Positions 1 through 7,115 are shown, numbered from the stretch's first letter. The stretch: 16,254 bases of DNA from Oscillospiraceae bacterium (GCA_900752435.1 CAADVD010000044.1:1-16254); one strand, 5' to 3'. Translations and numbers: made by a program. The notes: generated from the letters alone by a model not told the origin.

Positions 1-95
1 CCCCCCCAGCCGGTCAAGCAGCCAGCCGCAAGTGATACTGCGAGTGCCGCAGCCCCCAATTTTTTGAAAAACAGATTTCCTTTTTTTGTTTTCAT
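1..95 (-). CDS. lipoprotein, N-terminus only (runs off the window)
   Basis: Only the first 31 codons are in the window. They read M-K-T-K-K-G, then a hydrophobic stretch ending in S-L-A-A-G-C, a clear lipobox, so the product should be exported and lipid-anchored at the Cys of residue 26. The start is set by a strong AGGAGG site 7 bases before the ATG at 93-95. Function cannot be told from this fragment. In this class such a leader often belongs to a solute-binding protein, but that is a guess. It lies just downstream of the agmatinase-family gene on the same strand, separated by an intrinsic terminator, so it may depend partly on read-through from that gene. No convincing promoter of its own is visible in the roughly 30 bases between the terminator and the ribosome binding site. 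Confidence 0.75.
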   Translation of the reverse strand, partial: MKTKKGNLFFKKLGAAALAVSLAAGCLTGWG

Positions 96-132
96 GATGA
101 CTCCTCCTCTTAATATTGAACCAAAACTAAGT

Positions 133-189
133 AAAAAAGAAGCGCCGGCAAATCCAGCGGCTATCCGCATTGACTTTTGCCGACGCTTC
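133..189 (-). terminator. intrinsic terminator after the agmatinase-family gene
   Basis: Arms at 139-152 and 176-189 pair over 14 bp with one G-T wobble. The 23-base loop contains a second small GCGG/CCGC hairpin (157-160 with 165-168). On the minus strand the stem is followed by six T residues (133-138). It lies just past the stop codon at 208. The next cistron's ribosome binding site begins only about 30 bases further on. Confidence 0.8.
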
Positions 190-207
190 ATTGCGTCCTA
201 TAAAATT

Positions 208-1164
208 TTATCTCATGCCGTTTTTCTTCTGATAAGCCAGTATGGACATGAATTCAAAGATAATATTCGCTCCCATATAAGCGGTAATTTCCGAATGGTC
301 GTAAGGCGGTGCAACTTCGACAACATCGAAACCGACAAAATTCAAATCCTTCAGTGCTCTGATGAACTGCAGAGTCTCAAAAGAAGTAAATCCTCCGACC
401 TCGGGAGTACCCGTACCCGGGGCATATGCCGGATCCACAAAATCAATATCGAAGGTAAGGAACACTTTGCTGTCTCCGACTCTTTGCTGAATAATCTTCA
501 GCAAATCCGCAGGATTCATCGTGTGAAGCGTATCACCAGGAATGACCTTGAAGCCCAAATCCGCCGCAATTTTGAAATCATCGGGATCGTAAAGCGAACC
601 GCGCATTCCAATCTGCACCGAGCGTTCGGGATCAATCAGTCCCTCCTCCATCGCACGTCGGAATGGCGTACCATGGTTGTACTTCTGACCGAATACCGTA
701 TCGCACAAATCAAGATGCGAGTCAAAATGCACCAGTGCAACCTTTCCGTGCTTTTTGGCAACCGCGCGAAGCTCACCGAGCGTAATCGCATGGTCACCGC
801 CGATACTGATCGGAACTGCGCCGCATCCGAGAACGCCGTCAAGAGTCTGTTCAATCGCGGCGTAGGTTTCATGTATGTAATCGGGAATCACAGGAACGTC
901 ACCCATATCCGCTCCCTTAAGTGAATCCATAATGTTTACACCCATTGCCACATTGTTCGGCTTAATCATCGCGGAAATATTTCTCACGCCATTCGGACCG
1001 AAACGTGCGCCCGCTCTGAAGGAAGCGGCGGTGTCAAAAGGAATCCCAACAATGGCAAAATCCAAACCCTCTGCCGTATCGGTTCTTGGAAGCCGCATAA
1101 AGTTGCCCATATTGCAGAATCTCGGAGAACCCGAAGCGCTGGGTGGCTGACAGTTGTTTGTCAT
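208..1164 (-). CDS. agmatinase / guanidinobutyrase family ureohydrolase
   Basis: A dinuclear manganese ureohydrolase that hydrolyses a guanidino compound to urea and an amine. Agmatine (to putrescine) and 4-guanidinobutyrate are the likely substrates. Counting from an alternative TTG start at 1170 (320 residues), the metal-ligand motifs are GGDH (His127), FDSHLD (Asp150, His152, Asp154) and FDID (Asp241, Asp243), followed by the signature APGTGTPEVGG. Length and N-terminal layout resemble Pseudomonas GbuA as I remember it, so agmatine is not assured. The second metal motif has Ser where FDAH is usual. Start choice: ATG at 1164 is 11 bases from a GGGG core, TTG at 1170 only 5, so both are possible and differ by two residues. 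A consensus sigma-A promoter lies upstream and a terminator follows the gene. Confidence 0.88.
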   Translation of the reverse strand: MTNNCQPPSASGSPRFCNMGNFMRLPRTDTAEGLDFAIVGIPFDTAASFRAGARFGPNGVRNISAMIKPNNVAMGVNIMDSLKGADMGDVPVIPDYIHETYAAIEQTLDGVLGCGAVPISIGGDHAITLGELRAVAKKHGKVALVHFDSHLDLCDTVFGQKYNHGTPFRRAMEEGLIDPERSVQIGMRGSLYDPDDFKIAADLGFKVIPGDTLHTMNPADLLKIIQQRVGDSKVFLTFDIDFVDPAYAPGTGTPEVGGFTSFETLQFIRALKDLNFVGFDVVEVAPPYDHSEITAYMGANIIFEFMSILAYQKKNGMR

Positions 1165-1217
1165 GCTCAATCAATCCCCTTTCAAAGTAGGATTTATTTT
1201 TTCTTAATTTTTTATTT

Positions 1218-1246
1218 ATTATATTCTCAAGCTCATCCATTGTCAA
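1218..1246 (-). promoter_or_regulatory. sigma-A promoter of the agmatinase-family gene
   Basis: On the minus strand, TTGACA (1241-1246) and TATAAT (1218-1223) are separated by exactly 17 bases, a perfect match to the housekeeping consensus. The predicted 5' leader is only about 45 nt, too short for a typical riboswitch. Such a strong basal promoter fits control by repression. Confidence 0.85.
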
Positions 1247-1274
1247 TGCCGTCATTTGAGCCGAATGCGAAAAA

Positions 1275-1365
1275 TATTCATTAATGAATAGATTCTTTGT
1301 GCCGAAAAAGCGCGAAAATAAAAGGTTTTATGACAATTCTTGTTGTAAATATTCATTTTTGAATA
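1275..1365. promoter_or_regulatory. pair of ATTCA-N4-TGAAT palindromes, possible operator
   Basis: Two near-identical dyads lie upstream of the promoter. 1275-1290 reads TATTCATTAATGAATA, a perfect 16-bp palindrome. 1350-1365 reads TATTCATTTTTGAATA, with 6-bp arms around TTTT. Their centres are 75 bp apart, about seven helical turns, and the nearer one begins about 28 bp upstream of the -35 box. The half-sites resemble ArgR half-boxes but in the opposite orientation (canonical is TGAAT-N4-ATTCA), so I do not assign a regulator. The AraC-type gene on the far side is one candidate. Confidence 0.45.
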
Positions 1366-1387
1366 GCAAGTACAGCGGTTATTCTGC

Positions 1388-1429
1388 ACAAAACGACACC
1401 CACAGATCTCGCTGTGGGTGTCGTTTTGT
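1388..1429 (-). terminator. terminator after the AraC-family gene
   Basis: A perfect 18-bp inverted repeat (1388-1405 with 1412-1429) with a 6-base loop. The outer arms are AAAA/TTTT, so it could act in either direction. It begins 9 bases beyond the stop codon of the AraC-family gene at 1438 and would also shield the ureohydrolase control region from read-through. Confidence 0.85.
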
Positions 1430-1437
1430 ACCAATGC

Positions 1438-2298
1438 TTATTCCACGGTCTCTTTCTTCTTCACCACGGGAATCCACACCTCATACTGCGCATTCTGTGG
1501 ATCTGGATTCAAATAGACCTCAACATCCGGTGCATTGCCATATTCATACCCCGAGGTCGGAAGCCATTCGGTTACAATGCGCTTTTCCAACTCCTGAATG
1601 GATTGGTTTGTGCCCTGTCCGGCAAAAATCGCCCAGGTTGCCGCCGGCACGGTGTATTCCTCCAATTCCCCGCTTGCTTTGGAACTTGAAACGGCAATAA
1701 AATACCGCCATGCTTCCTCATCATTGCAGGTACTGACGCCCAATACCCCCATCGGCGGCGTATCCATCATGTCTATCAGTTTCTGCAATGTTCCGTTCAT
1801 CGCAATTTCCTGCCATTTCGGCGGTATGACCGCGAAATTTTTCTCAATTTCCCTGTACAACGGTACCGATACACCGACAATCCGAAACGCTTCCTTAGTT
1901 TCAATTCGATAATTCATTTCAACATCCCCCGTAATGGTTAATTGGAAACGAATAGCCGGAAAAGCCTTCAGCACAGCACCGTCCGCTTTCGCTTGTGACG
2001 GCGTAATTCCATGTACGCTTTTGAACGCCCGATTAAACGCGGTCGGCGAATCATAGCCGTATTTCAAGGCCACATCCACCACTTTCTCTTCCCCGCTCTG
2101 CAAATCGATGGCCGCCAGCGACATGCGCCGGCGGCGAATGTACTCCGAAAGAGGCACGTTCGCCATATAGGAAAACATCCGCTGAAAGTGATAAACCGAA
2201 CAACAAGCAATTCGAGCAAGCTGTTCATACGCAATTTCTTCCGTCAAATGCTCCTCAATGTATTGAATCGCCCCGTTCATTCGCTTCATCCATTCCAT
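1438..2298 (-). CDS. AraC-family regulator with GyrI-like effector domain
   Basis: A 286-residue transcription factor. Residues about 8-105 form the double helix-turn-helix of the AraC/XylS family; the end of the domain shows the typical pattern of VALKYGYDSPTAFNRAF followed by GITPSQ. The DNA-binding domain is N-terminal, and residues about 120-285 resemble the GyrI-like/Rob-type small-molecule binding domain (RIVGVSVPL near its start, ending in a W-I-P-V-V strand). This layout is typical of multidrug or toxic-compound responsive activators; the ligand is unknown. AGGAG lies 8 bases before the ATG. The gene is followed by a strong terminator and then the control region of the agmatinase-family gene, so it may act on itself or on neighbours. 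I saw no clear promoter in the 82 bases upstream. Confidence 0.88.
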   Translation of the reverse strand: MEWMKRMNGAIQYIEEHLTEEIAYEQLARIACCSVYHFQRMFSYMANVPLSEYIRRRRMSLAAIDLQSGEEKVVDVALKYGYDSPTAFNRAFKSVHGITPSQAKADGAVLKAFPAIRFQLTITGDVEMNYRIETKEAFRIVGVSVPLYREIEKNFAVIPPKWQEIAMNGTLQKLIDMMDTPPMGVLGVSTCNDEEAWRYFIAVSSSKASGELEEYTVPAATWAIFAGQGTNQSIQELEKRIVTEWLPTSGYEYGNAPDVEVYLNPDPQNAQYEVWIPVVKKKETVE

Positions 2299-2380
2299 AC
2301 CATTCGCTCCTTTAGCATCATCCTACCACAATGGGATGGATCATTCCTCTCTTTTCCTGCCCCATTCCGCGAGTTTTTGG

Positions 2381-3097
2381 TTATTCTGCAATCTCCAATG
2401 CCACCTGCATCATATCCCGAAAACAAGTCTGCCGCTCCTCGGCCGACATGCTCTCTCCCGTCAGCAGATGGTCGGACACCGTTGCCAAGCAAAGCGCCCG
2501 TTTGCCCGCCCTAGCCGCATTCAGATACAAACCGGCGCACTCCATTTCCACGCCCAGTACGCCCATTTTTCGCCAAGCGGCGTCGCGCTCCGGATTGTCG
2601 CAGTAAAACGCATCCGAGGTCAGCACATTGCCCACCGCATATGGCACACCCATCCGTTTTGCCGTTTCTGCCGCTTTGCACAACAGCTCAAAATCCGCAA
2701 TCGGCGCAAACGTCCCCGGCAGCGCAAACTGCGCGCCATAGCTGGAATCGGTGCACGCACCCATCGCCATGAGCACATCGCCGAGCTTCACCTGCTCGCT
2801 CATGCCCCCAACCGAGCCAATTCGAATGATGCAGTCCACCCCATAAAAATGAAACAGCTCATAAGAATAAATCCCCATGGACGGCACTCCCATACCGCCG
2901 CCCATCACAGACAGCCGCTTGTCCCGATACCTGCCGGTATACCCCAGCATATTGCGCACCGTGTTGAAGCAAACCGGCTGTTCCAGATACGTTTCTGCAA
3001 TAAATTTTGCACGCAGTGGGTCGCCCGGCATCAATACCGTTTTGGCGATGTCGCCCACTTTAGCCGCATTGTGCGGAGTCGGTGTAAATTCTGCCAT
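2381..3097 (-). CDS. deoD: purine nucleoside phosphorylase, DeoD type
   Basis: Phosphorolysis of purine (deoxy)nucleosides to free base and (deoxy)ribose-1-phosphate in the cytosol, for purine salvage. At 238 residues it matches the hexameric bacterial family. Recognisable blocks are TPHNAAKVGDIA at the N-terminus, MPGDPLRAKFIAET (phosphate-binding Arg), NMLGYTGRY, IIRIGSVGG (second phosphate-binding Arg), GVEMEC (ribose-binding Glu) and TVSDH, whose Asp is the catalytic acid; the following ERQT supplies the partner Arg. AGGAG lies 9 bases before the start. It is the last gene of an apparent operon behind the DHHW and DUF4358 genes, with only 27 bases to the DHHW stop, an unusual partnership for a salvage enzyme. 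No clear terminator is visible in the 82 bases before the AraC-family gene. Confidence 0.95.
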   Translation of the reverse strand: MAEFTPTPHNAAKVGDIAKTVLMPGDPLRAKFIAETYLEQPVCFNTVRNMLGYTGRYRDKRLSVMGGGMGVPSMGIYSYELFHFYGVDCIIRIGSVGGMSEQVKLGDVLMAMGACTDSSYGAQFALPGTFAPIADFELLCKAAETAKRMGVPYAVGNVLTSDAFYCDNPERDAAWRKMGVLGVEMECAGLYLNAARAGKRALCLATVSDHLLTGESMSAEERQTCFRDMMQVALEIAE

Positions 3098-3124
3098 CCT
3101 AAAAATCTCCTTTTCCGTTTGCCG

Positions 3125-4291
3125 TTACAAATCCAAGCTTCCCAGATTGTTGTCTGCGGAGAATGTCTCCAAATTGTACAGCACCAACACATCCGTAATG
3201 CCGTTTTCCTCCATATAAGCCCTCGGCGTTTTCTGCGCATAATAGCGCAAATCCAGCACATCCACTTCGCTGAAATGGTTGACCGCAAACGGTACAAAGC
3301 AGTGCGCATAGGAATCTTTCAGCACTAACAGCTTTCGGTCGCTGTCCGCATTGGTTTTGATCACCGTCACCGCATTGTTGCCGTCCAAAAAGGTGGCATA
3401 CTTGTCCTTGGTTTCCAAATGCTCAAAATTGTACAGGGAATCTCCCTGCTTCTTACCCTGATTGATGTCCACCGTATAGCCCATATCCCGTTTTGGCTGA
3501 TAAATCTGAATAGAATCCGGCTTCACACCCAAATAATTGCCTTTTGAATACGTAGTGCCCAAAAAATCCTCTGATACCGTTTCGATCTCGAAGTCGTCCT
3601 CTGCCCACGGCTCCAATCCGATGGATTCGCACCAGTCTCGGTACGCCAGATAGGCGGCGCCCGTCGTCCAGTGGTGGTCGTTGCGGTAATAGATTTGCCG
3701 GTCATTCTGCGCTTTCAGCGTTTGCGTTTCGTTGAGAAATACCCCCTCCGGCATTCGGCTGGCCATATCCTCCAAAATCGCATTCTGATTCACCGTCGGC
3801 GCAAAGGAAGGAAGCTTGTCCTCCAGCACATACGCCGCCGTCGGCACAATCATGGCACGCACATGCTCTGCGCCCAACGATTTCGCACAACGATTGACAA
3901 AGGTGCTCAAATGCTCCACATTTGCTTCCAGCCGCTTGCGGTCCAGCTCCTGTTCCGAAAACTTTTGAATCAGATAATGGTCGTCCGCAAAATATACCCC
4001 ATTGGTTTCATGCTTCTGCACCGCATAATCCGCGTTGGCCTTGAGATACACCCAACCGTCACGCAAAGGAAACTGATCGGTGGTATACGCTTCAAATTCC
4101 TTGGTAAAGTCGCCTTCCAGTAACTTCTCTATCGTAAATTCCGGCAGCTGCGCAAGCGTGCGGTTTTCATTCTCCGAAAACGCCCGATCCCCCACAACCA
4201 CATTTGCCACAGAAAATCCCAAAATAATACTCAAAAATACAGAAATACCGATGATTTGTTTCGTTCGTTTGCTCATTTTGCTGTTCTTCAT
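3125..4291 (-). CDS. DHHW family membrane-anchored protein (AlgJ/AlgX-like)
   Basis: A 388-residue extracytoplasmic protein. Residues 1-10 are basic and 11-33 form one hydrophobic segment, giving an N-in membrane anchor. The family motif DHHW is at residues 205-208 (context RNDHHWTTGAAY), and a D-S-Y-A-H block at 326-330 supplies a Ser/His pair as in the SGNH-like AlgJ/AlgX O-acetyltransferases. Members of this family are thought to modify secreted or cell-wall glycans by O-acetylation, usually with an MBOAT membrane acyl donor; no MBOAT gene is present here. The start is tied to the upstream gene: the junction reads TAG AGG ATG, so re-initiation after the DUF4358 stop is likely, and there is no separate well-spaced ribosome binding site. 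Substrate and catalytic activity are inferred. Confidence 0.85.
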   Translation of the reverse strand: MKNSKMSKRTKQIIGISVFLSIILGFSVANVVVGDRAFSENENRTLAQLPEFTIEKLLEGDFTKEFEAYTTDQFPLRDGWVYLKANADYAVQKHETNGVYFADDHYLIQKFSEQELDRKRLEANVEHLSTFVNRCAKSLGAEHVRAMIVPTAAYVLEDKLPSFAPTVNQNAILEDMASRMPEGVFLNETQTLKAQNDRQIYYRNDHHWTTGAAYLAYRDWCESIGLEPWAEDDFEIETVSEDFLGTTYSKGNYLGVKPDSIQIYQPKRDMGYTVDINQGKKQGDSLYNFEHLETKDKYATFLDGNNAVTVIKTNADSDRKLLVLKDSYAHCFVPFAVNHFSEVDVLDLRYYAQKTPRAYMEENGITDVLVLYNLETFSADNNLGSLDL

Positions 4292-4294
4292 CCT

Positions 4295-4834
4295 CTATTT
4301 TTTCACTGCCTGCTCAATCGCATCCACGCCAATTTGAATCTGTTCCTGCGCCGCCTCCAAAATCGCCGCATCGTCTCCGGTTTCATAGACTTCCATCGGA
4401 ATGTCGCCCAACAGCACCAAGAACACATAATCGCCCGTGCGCACCACCTGCGACGACTGCACCAACGGCTGATTCATGGGATACTGCATGGAACTGCTGA
4501 CCAGATTTTCCCGATACGCTTTCACGGCCTGTTCCAGCTCGTCAGCTTTGCCGTCTGCGGCCTGTGCCGCGATGAAGCAGTCGGCGCGCACACTGATCAT
4601 CGGCACTTCCGCATAAATTTCCGTGTATAGCTCCGGTTTGATTCCGAGAATCTCCTCGATTTGCTCTTCTGTATAAGCCATATCCGGCGCATAATTGTCT
4701 CCGTAGGCATCCTTCACGGCTTGATAAACGTCCTGCAGAGAAGCATTGGGCTGTGCACTGCTCTGACATCCTATTGCAAACAGCAGGACACATAAAATGA
4801 TCAAAAAAATGCTTCCGATTTTTCTTCGTTTCAT
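4295..4834 (-). CDS. DUF4358 family lipoprotein
   Basis: A 179-residue lipoprotein. I chose the ATG at 4834 because AGGAG lies 7 bases before it; an in-frame ATG at 4858 has no such site. The leader M-K-R-R-K-I-G is followed by a hydrophobic stretch ending L-F-A-I-G-C, a lipobox. The mature part begins with a V-Y-Q-A-V-K-type helix typical of DUF4358, contains the EEILGI block, and ends in a helical, Ala/Gln-rich segment. The family has no established function but commonly sits beside DHHW proteins in Clostridia, as here, suggesting a partner of a surface acetylation system. It is the first gene of the operon; a good promoter lies about 110 bases upstream. The family call is from memory of the pattern. 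Confidence 0.8.
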   Translation of the reverse strand: MKRRKIGSIFLIILCVLLFAIGCQSSAQPNASLQDVYQAVKDAYGDNYAPDMAYTEEQIEEILGIKPELYTEIYAEVPMISVRADCFIAAQAADGKADELEQAVKAYRENLVSSSMQYPMNQPLVQSSQVVRTGDYVFLVLLGDIPMEVYETGDDAAILEAAQEQIQIGVDAIEQAVKK

Positions 4835-4940
4835 CGTCTTTCTCCTGTCCGATTGCAATTTGGCCTGTTCGCCTTAAAGCTAGTATTCCACTTTTTACGG
4901 CACAATCCAAATTTGCTCCCGTTCACGATGTTATGCATTC

Positions 4941-4969
4941 AGTATAGCCCTGAATACCGCACTCGTCAA
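4941..4969 (-). promoter_or_regulatory. sigma-A promoter of the DUF4358-DHHW-deoD operon
   Basis: On the minus strand, TTGACG (4964-4969) and TATACT (4941-4946) are separated by 17 bases. It sits in the 170-base gap between the GH25 stop and the DUF4358 start and gives a leader of about 100 nt, in which I saw no strong structure. Confidence 0.7.
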
Positions 4970-5004
4970 GAAAATTTCCGTTAATTTTTCCTCCGTCAAC
5001 CAGT

Positions 5005-6192
5005 TTAAAGTACCAGCACTTGCCCCGGGTAAATCAGGTCAGAATTTACGATTCCATTCGCCGCCGCTAAAGCCGAAACTGTCGTGCCAAACTGCTGTGC
5101 AATCTCCCACAAGGTATCGCCCGGCTGCACCGTATAGGTATTGCTGTCTGCGCCGCCGATACGAAGAACCTCACCCGGATAAATCAAGTCTGGATTCGCA
5201 ATTCCATTGGCTGCCGCCAACACAGAAACCGTAGTGTCATACCGCTGTGCAATGCCCCACAAAGTATCGCCCAACTGCACGGTATACACGCCAGACGCAC
5301 CGTTTCCTACTGAGCTTCTCTGTAAAATCCGCAGTTGTTCACCGGCGTAAATCAAACTGGGATTGGCGATGTTGTTCCACGCGGCCAGATTTTCAACTGT
5401 CGTTCCATACAGAACGGCCAGCTCCCACAGCGTATCCCCCGGTTGAATCGTAATCACAATGGTTCCGCTTGATTCTGGTACAGACGGCGTTACGGTACTG
5501 TCCTCCAAAAAGATGCCGTTTGTGAAATAGTCCAAGTCCACATTGCCGCTGATACCTGCAACATTGCCCGTACTGCTGTACTGAAAGCCCACCCAATTAT
5601 TCCAGCTTCCGCCGCCGGAGGGCATCTGCACACCGTAATTGGCAATCCAAAGCGGATATACACTCAGCGTACGATCAAACACTTCCGCGGTATCGTTGGC
5701 ATTGCTGTACACCACCATGCCATAACCGGACAGCTCCTCCGCCGTTTGCAAAAATGTACGAGCCACTGCATTGACTTGCGCAGGATTCAGTCTACCGAAG
5801 CTCTCAAAATCCATTGCCAGCCGACAGTCCGGCACAGCATCTCCGATGACCGAAACAAAGTAGGTGGCTTGATTTTTCGCTTCTTCTACGCTTCGCGCTG
5901 TCAAATAATGATAAAAACCGACACGCAGTCCAGCCGCTTTGGCGTTCTGGTAATTCTGCCGCCAATATGGATCGGTATAATTGCTGCCTAGGCTGGTACG
6001 AATGTAGACCACTTCAATTCCAGCCCCTCGCACCGCCTGAAAGTTGATGTTTCCCTGCCACTGACTCACATCGATGCCATCGATTAAATTGGAGTCAGAC
6101 GGCTCCAAAGCCCATACCGGCGCCGCAAATATTCCAAATAATAATACAATGCTGAGCAGTCCGCTCAGCAGTTTCTTTCTCATTGTACACAT
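5005..6192 (-). CDS. secreted GH25 lysozyme with three LysM repeats
   Basis: A 395-residue exported muramidase that should cleave the MurNAc-GlcNAc bond of peptidoglycan. Residues 1-28 are a signal peptide ending P-V-W-A. Residues about 36-228 are the GH25 barrel: DGIDVSQWQG (38-47) carries the first active-site Asp, and AMDFES (126-131) holds the Asp/Glu pair including the likely acid, Glu130. Three LysM wall-binding repeats follow at about 247-290, 302-345 and 352-395, each with a GDTLW core and N-x-(D/S)-L-I-Y-x-G. A Ser/Thr/Pro linker (231-246) joins catalytic and binding parts. The start at 6192 has AAAGGA 10 bases upstream; an ATG three codons later is further from it. It may act in growth or division, or against competitors. 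It is monocistronic and divergent from the orphan gene. Confidence 0.93.
   Translation of the reverse strand: MCTMRKKLLSGLLSIVLLFGIFAAPVWALEPSDSNLIDGIDVSQWQGNINFQAVRGAGIEVVYIRTSLGSNYTDPYWRQNYQNAKAAGLRVGFYHYLTARSVEEAKNQATYFVSVIGDAVPDCRLAMDFESFGRLNPAQVNAVARTFLQTAEELSGYGMVVYSNANDTAEVFDRTLSVYPLWIANYGVQMPSGGGSWNNWVGFQYSSTGNVAGISGNVDLDYFTNGIFLEDSTVTPSVPESSGTIVITIQPGDTLWELAVLYGTTVENLAAWNNIANPSLIYAGEQLRILQRSSVGNGASGVYTVQLGDTLWGIAQRYDTTVSVLAAANGIANPDLIYPGEVLRIGGADSNTYTVQPGDTLWEIAQQFGTTVSALAAANGIVNSDLIYPGQVLVL
5008..5454 (-). repeat. three LysM-coding repeats (5323-5454, 5158-5289, 5008-5139)
   Basis: Each unit is about 132 bases and encodes one 44-residue LysM. Units 2 and 3 are the most alike, sharing T-V-Q-x-G-D-T-L-W and L-A-A-A-N-G-I in protein, with long shared stretches in DNA. 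This is consistent with recent duplication of the C-terminal repeat. Confidence 0.85.
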
Positions 6193-6338
6193 AGGGTGTC
6201 ATTCCTTTTTTGCCGAATTGAGCACAAAACGCTCACTTCAGATTATGCGGAATGTGTCCAAAAAGTGCGAACAAAACAGCTACAACCGAATACACCTAAA
6301 ATGATGTCAAAATTTTGCAGACATTCTTCCAAAAACTC

Positions 6339-6367
6339 TTGCACGCACCATCTGCATATGCTATCAT
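6339..6367 (+). promoter_or_regulatory. sigma-A promoter of the orphan plus-strand gene
   Basis: TTGCAC (6339-6344) and TATCAT (6362-6367) with a 17-base spacer, followed about 33 bases later by the start codon at 6400 with GAGG 8 bases before it. The short leader and good spacing make the plus-strand gene credible. Confidence 0.65.
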
Positions 6368-6399
6368 AGAATCAAGAATATCGGATTGAGGTAATATGC

Positions 6400-6864
6400 A
6401 TGAACGAATCATTGATGGATGTTCTGATTGAAAATCTTGAACAGAAAACAAAGGACAACAAAATTGACTGGAGAATTGCCAGTCGGGACGAAATGCCCGA
6501 AATCCGCCGGCAATTTGACTTAAACCGGAACGAATACAACCTGCCCTCTCCGGTCGGCGCTTATTATTGTGAAATCAATGGCGGCCGCATCATGATTATG
6601 CAGACCATCCGAACCTACCCCAAAACCCCCACCATCATCGCCGCAGACTACGCCTACAAGCTATTTGTCCAGCCGGAATGCACCGGTGAATTCATCGACA
6701 TTGAAGCCGCCAGCAGTAAGCTCAACCAAATGATTGCACAGATTGCCGAGCTGGTACACGATGACCAGAACAAGCGCTACGTCAGCGGCTTTAACCGCAA
6801 AGTGAGCAAGTTTATTTTTGATATTCTGGAAGACCACGATCTAGAAGCTCAGCCGGCTTATTGA
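6400..6864 (+). CDS. hypothetical protein, 154 residues
   Basis: I do not recognise this protein. It is soluble, with no signal peptide or membrane segment, rather acidic at both ends, and appears mixed alpha/beta. The N-terminal half holds R-R-Q-F-D-L-N-R-N-E-Y and a beta-rich block around YYCEINGGRIMIMQT. The C-terminal third (about 105-150) looks helical, including L-N-Q-M-I-A-Q-I-A-E-L-V-H-D-D and F-I-F-D-I-L-E-D. A GAGG site 8 bases before the ATG and a promoter with a 17-base spacer support expression. It is one of only two plus-strand genes here, divergent from the GH25 lysozyme and isolated on its downstream side, so the context does not point to a function. Its sequence has normal codon periodicity with the same look as its neighbours, so there is no sign of transfer. 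Confidence 0.75.
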   Translation: MNESLMDVLIENLEQKTKDNKIDWRIASRDEMPEIRRQFDLNRNEYNLPSPVGAYYCEINGGRIMIMQTIRTYPKTPTIIAADYAYKLFVQPECTGEFIDIEAASSKLNQMIAQIAELVHDDQNKRYVSGFNRKVSKFIFDILEDHDLEAQPAY

Positions 6865-6930
6865 GCATAGGCAATCCACATTTTAGCCAGTTTCAAAAAA
6901 GCCCTTTCACTATCCCCTCAAAATCGTCAA

Positions 6931-6956
6931 AAAGTTGCACGCAAACATGCAACTTT
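6931..6956 (+). terminator. hairpin after the orphan gene, weak terminator candidate
   Basis: AAAGTTGCA (6931-6939) pairs with TGCAACTTT (6948-6956) over 9 bp with an 8-base loop. Only three T residues end the stem, so termination would be weak. The rest of the 241-base gap 6865-7105 holds the heptamer repeat and no gene I can support. Confidence 0.4.
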
Positions 6957-7074
6957 CCGAATAGATTCACAAAATATTTACAAACACAAAGGAATGTATG
7001 GAATTTTTCTTCCGTGCAGTCCTTTTTGATTTCCTAGGTATTCCGGTAAACGAATCCGCTTCCCCCGCCATCCT

Positions 7075-7115
7075 AATTTGCAATTTGCAATTTTCAATTT
7101 GCAATTTATTTGCAG
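7075..7115. repeat. tandem heptamer repeat AATTTGC
   Basis: Five back-to-back 7-bp units: AATTTGC, AATTTGC, AATTTTC, AATTTGC, AATTTAT (7075-7109), followed by TTGCAG. The last unit contains the stop codon of the HAD gene (7106-7108), and the tail covers its final two codons. Similar TTGCAA-rich arrays are known as dispersed intergenic sequences in many genomes. Confidence 0.7.

Noticed and set aside
64..924. A 286-codon plus-strand frame over the agmatinase-family gene
   Set aside because: The opposite strand carries the intact ureohydrolase motifs; the plus-strand frame has no RBS or family resemblance.
1388..1429. Inverted repeat as the end of a mobile element
   Set aside because: A single dyad with A/T-rich flanks located right behind a stop codon is better explained as a terminator; no transposase or target duplication is present.
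1171..1437. Guanidine or other riboswitch in front of the agmatinase-family gene
   Set aside because: The mapped promoter leaves a leader of only about 45 nt; no ACGR-loop hairpins or ykkC-like structure are visible.
5008..5454. Repeats near the GH25 end as a CRISPR or other array
   Set aside because: They are in-frame LysM-coding units within one gene.
6203..6338. TTGACA (6305-6310, minus strand) as the -35 box of the GH25 gene
   Set aside because: No acceptable -10 hexamer is found at 16-19 bases from it, so I did not annotate a promoter.
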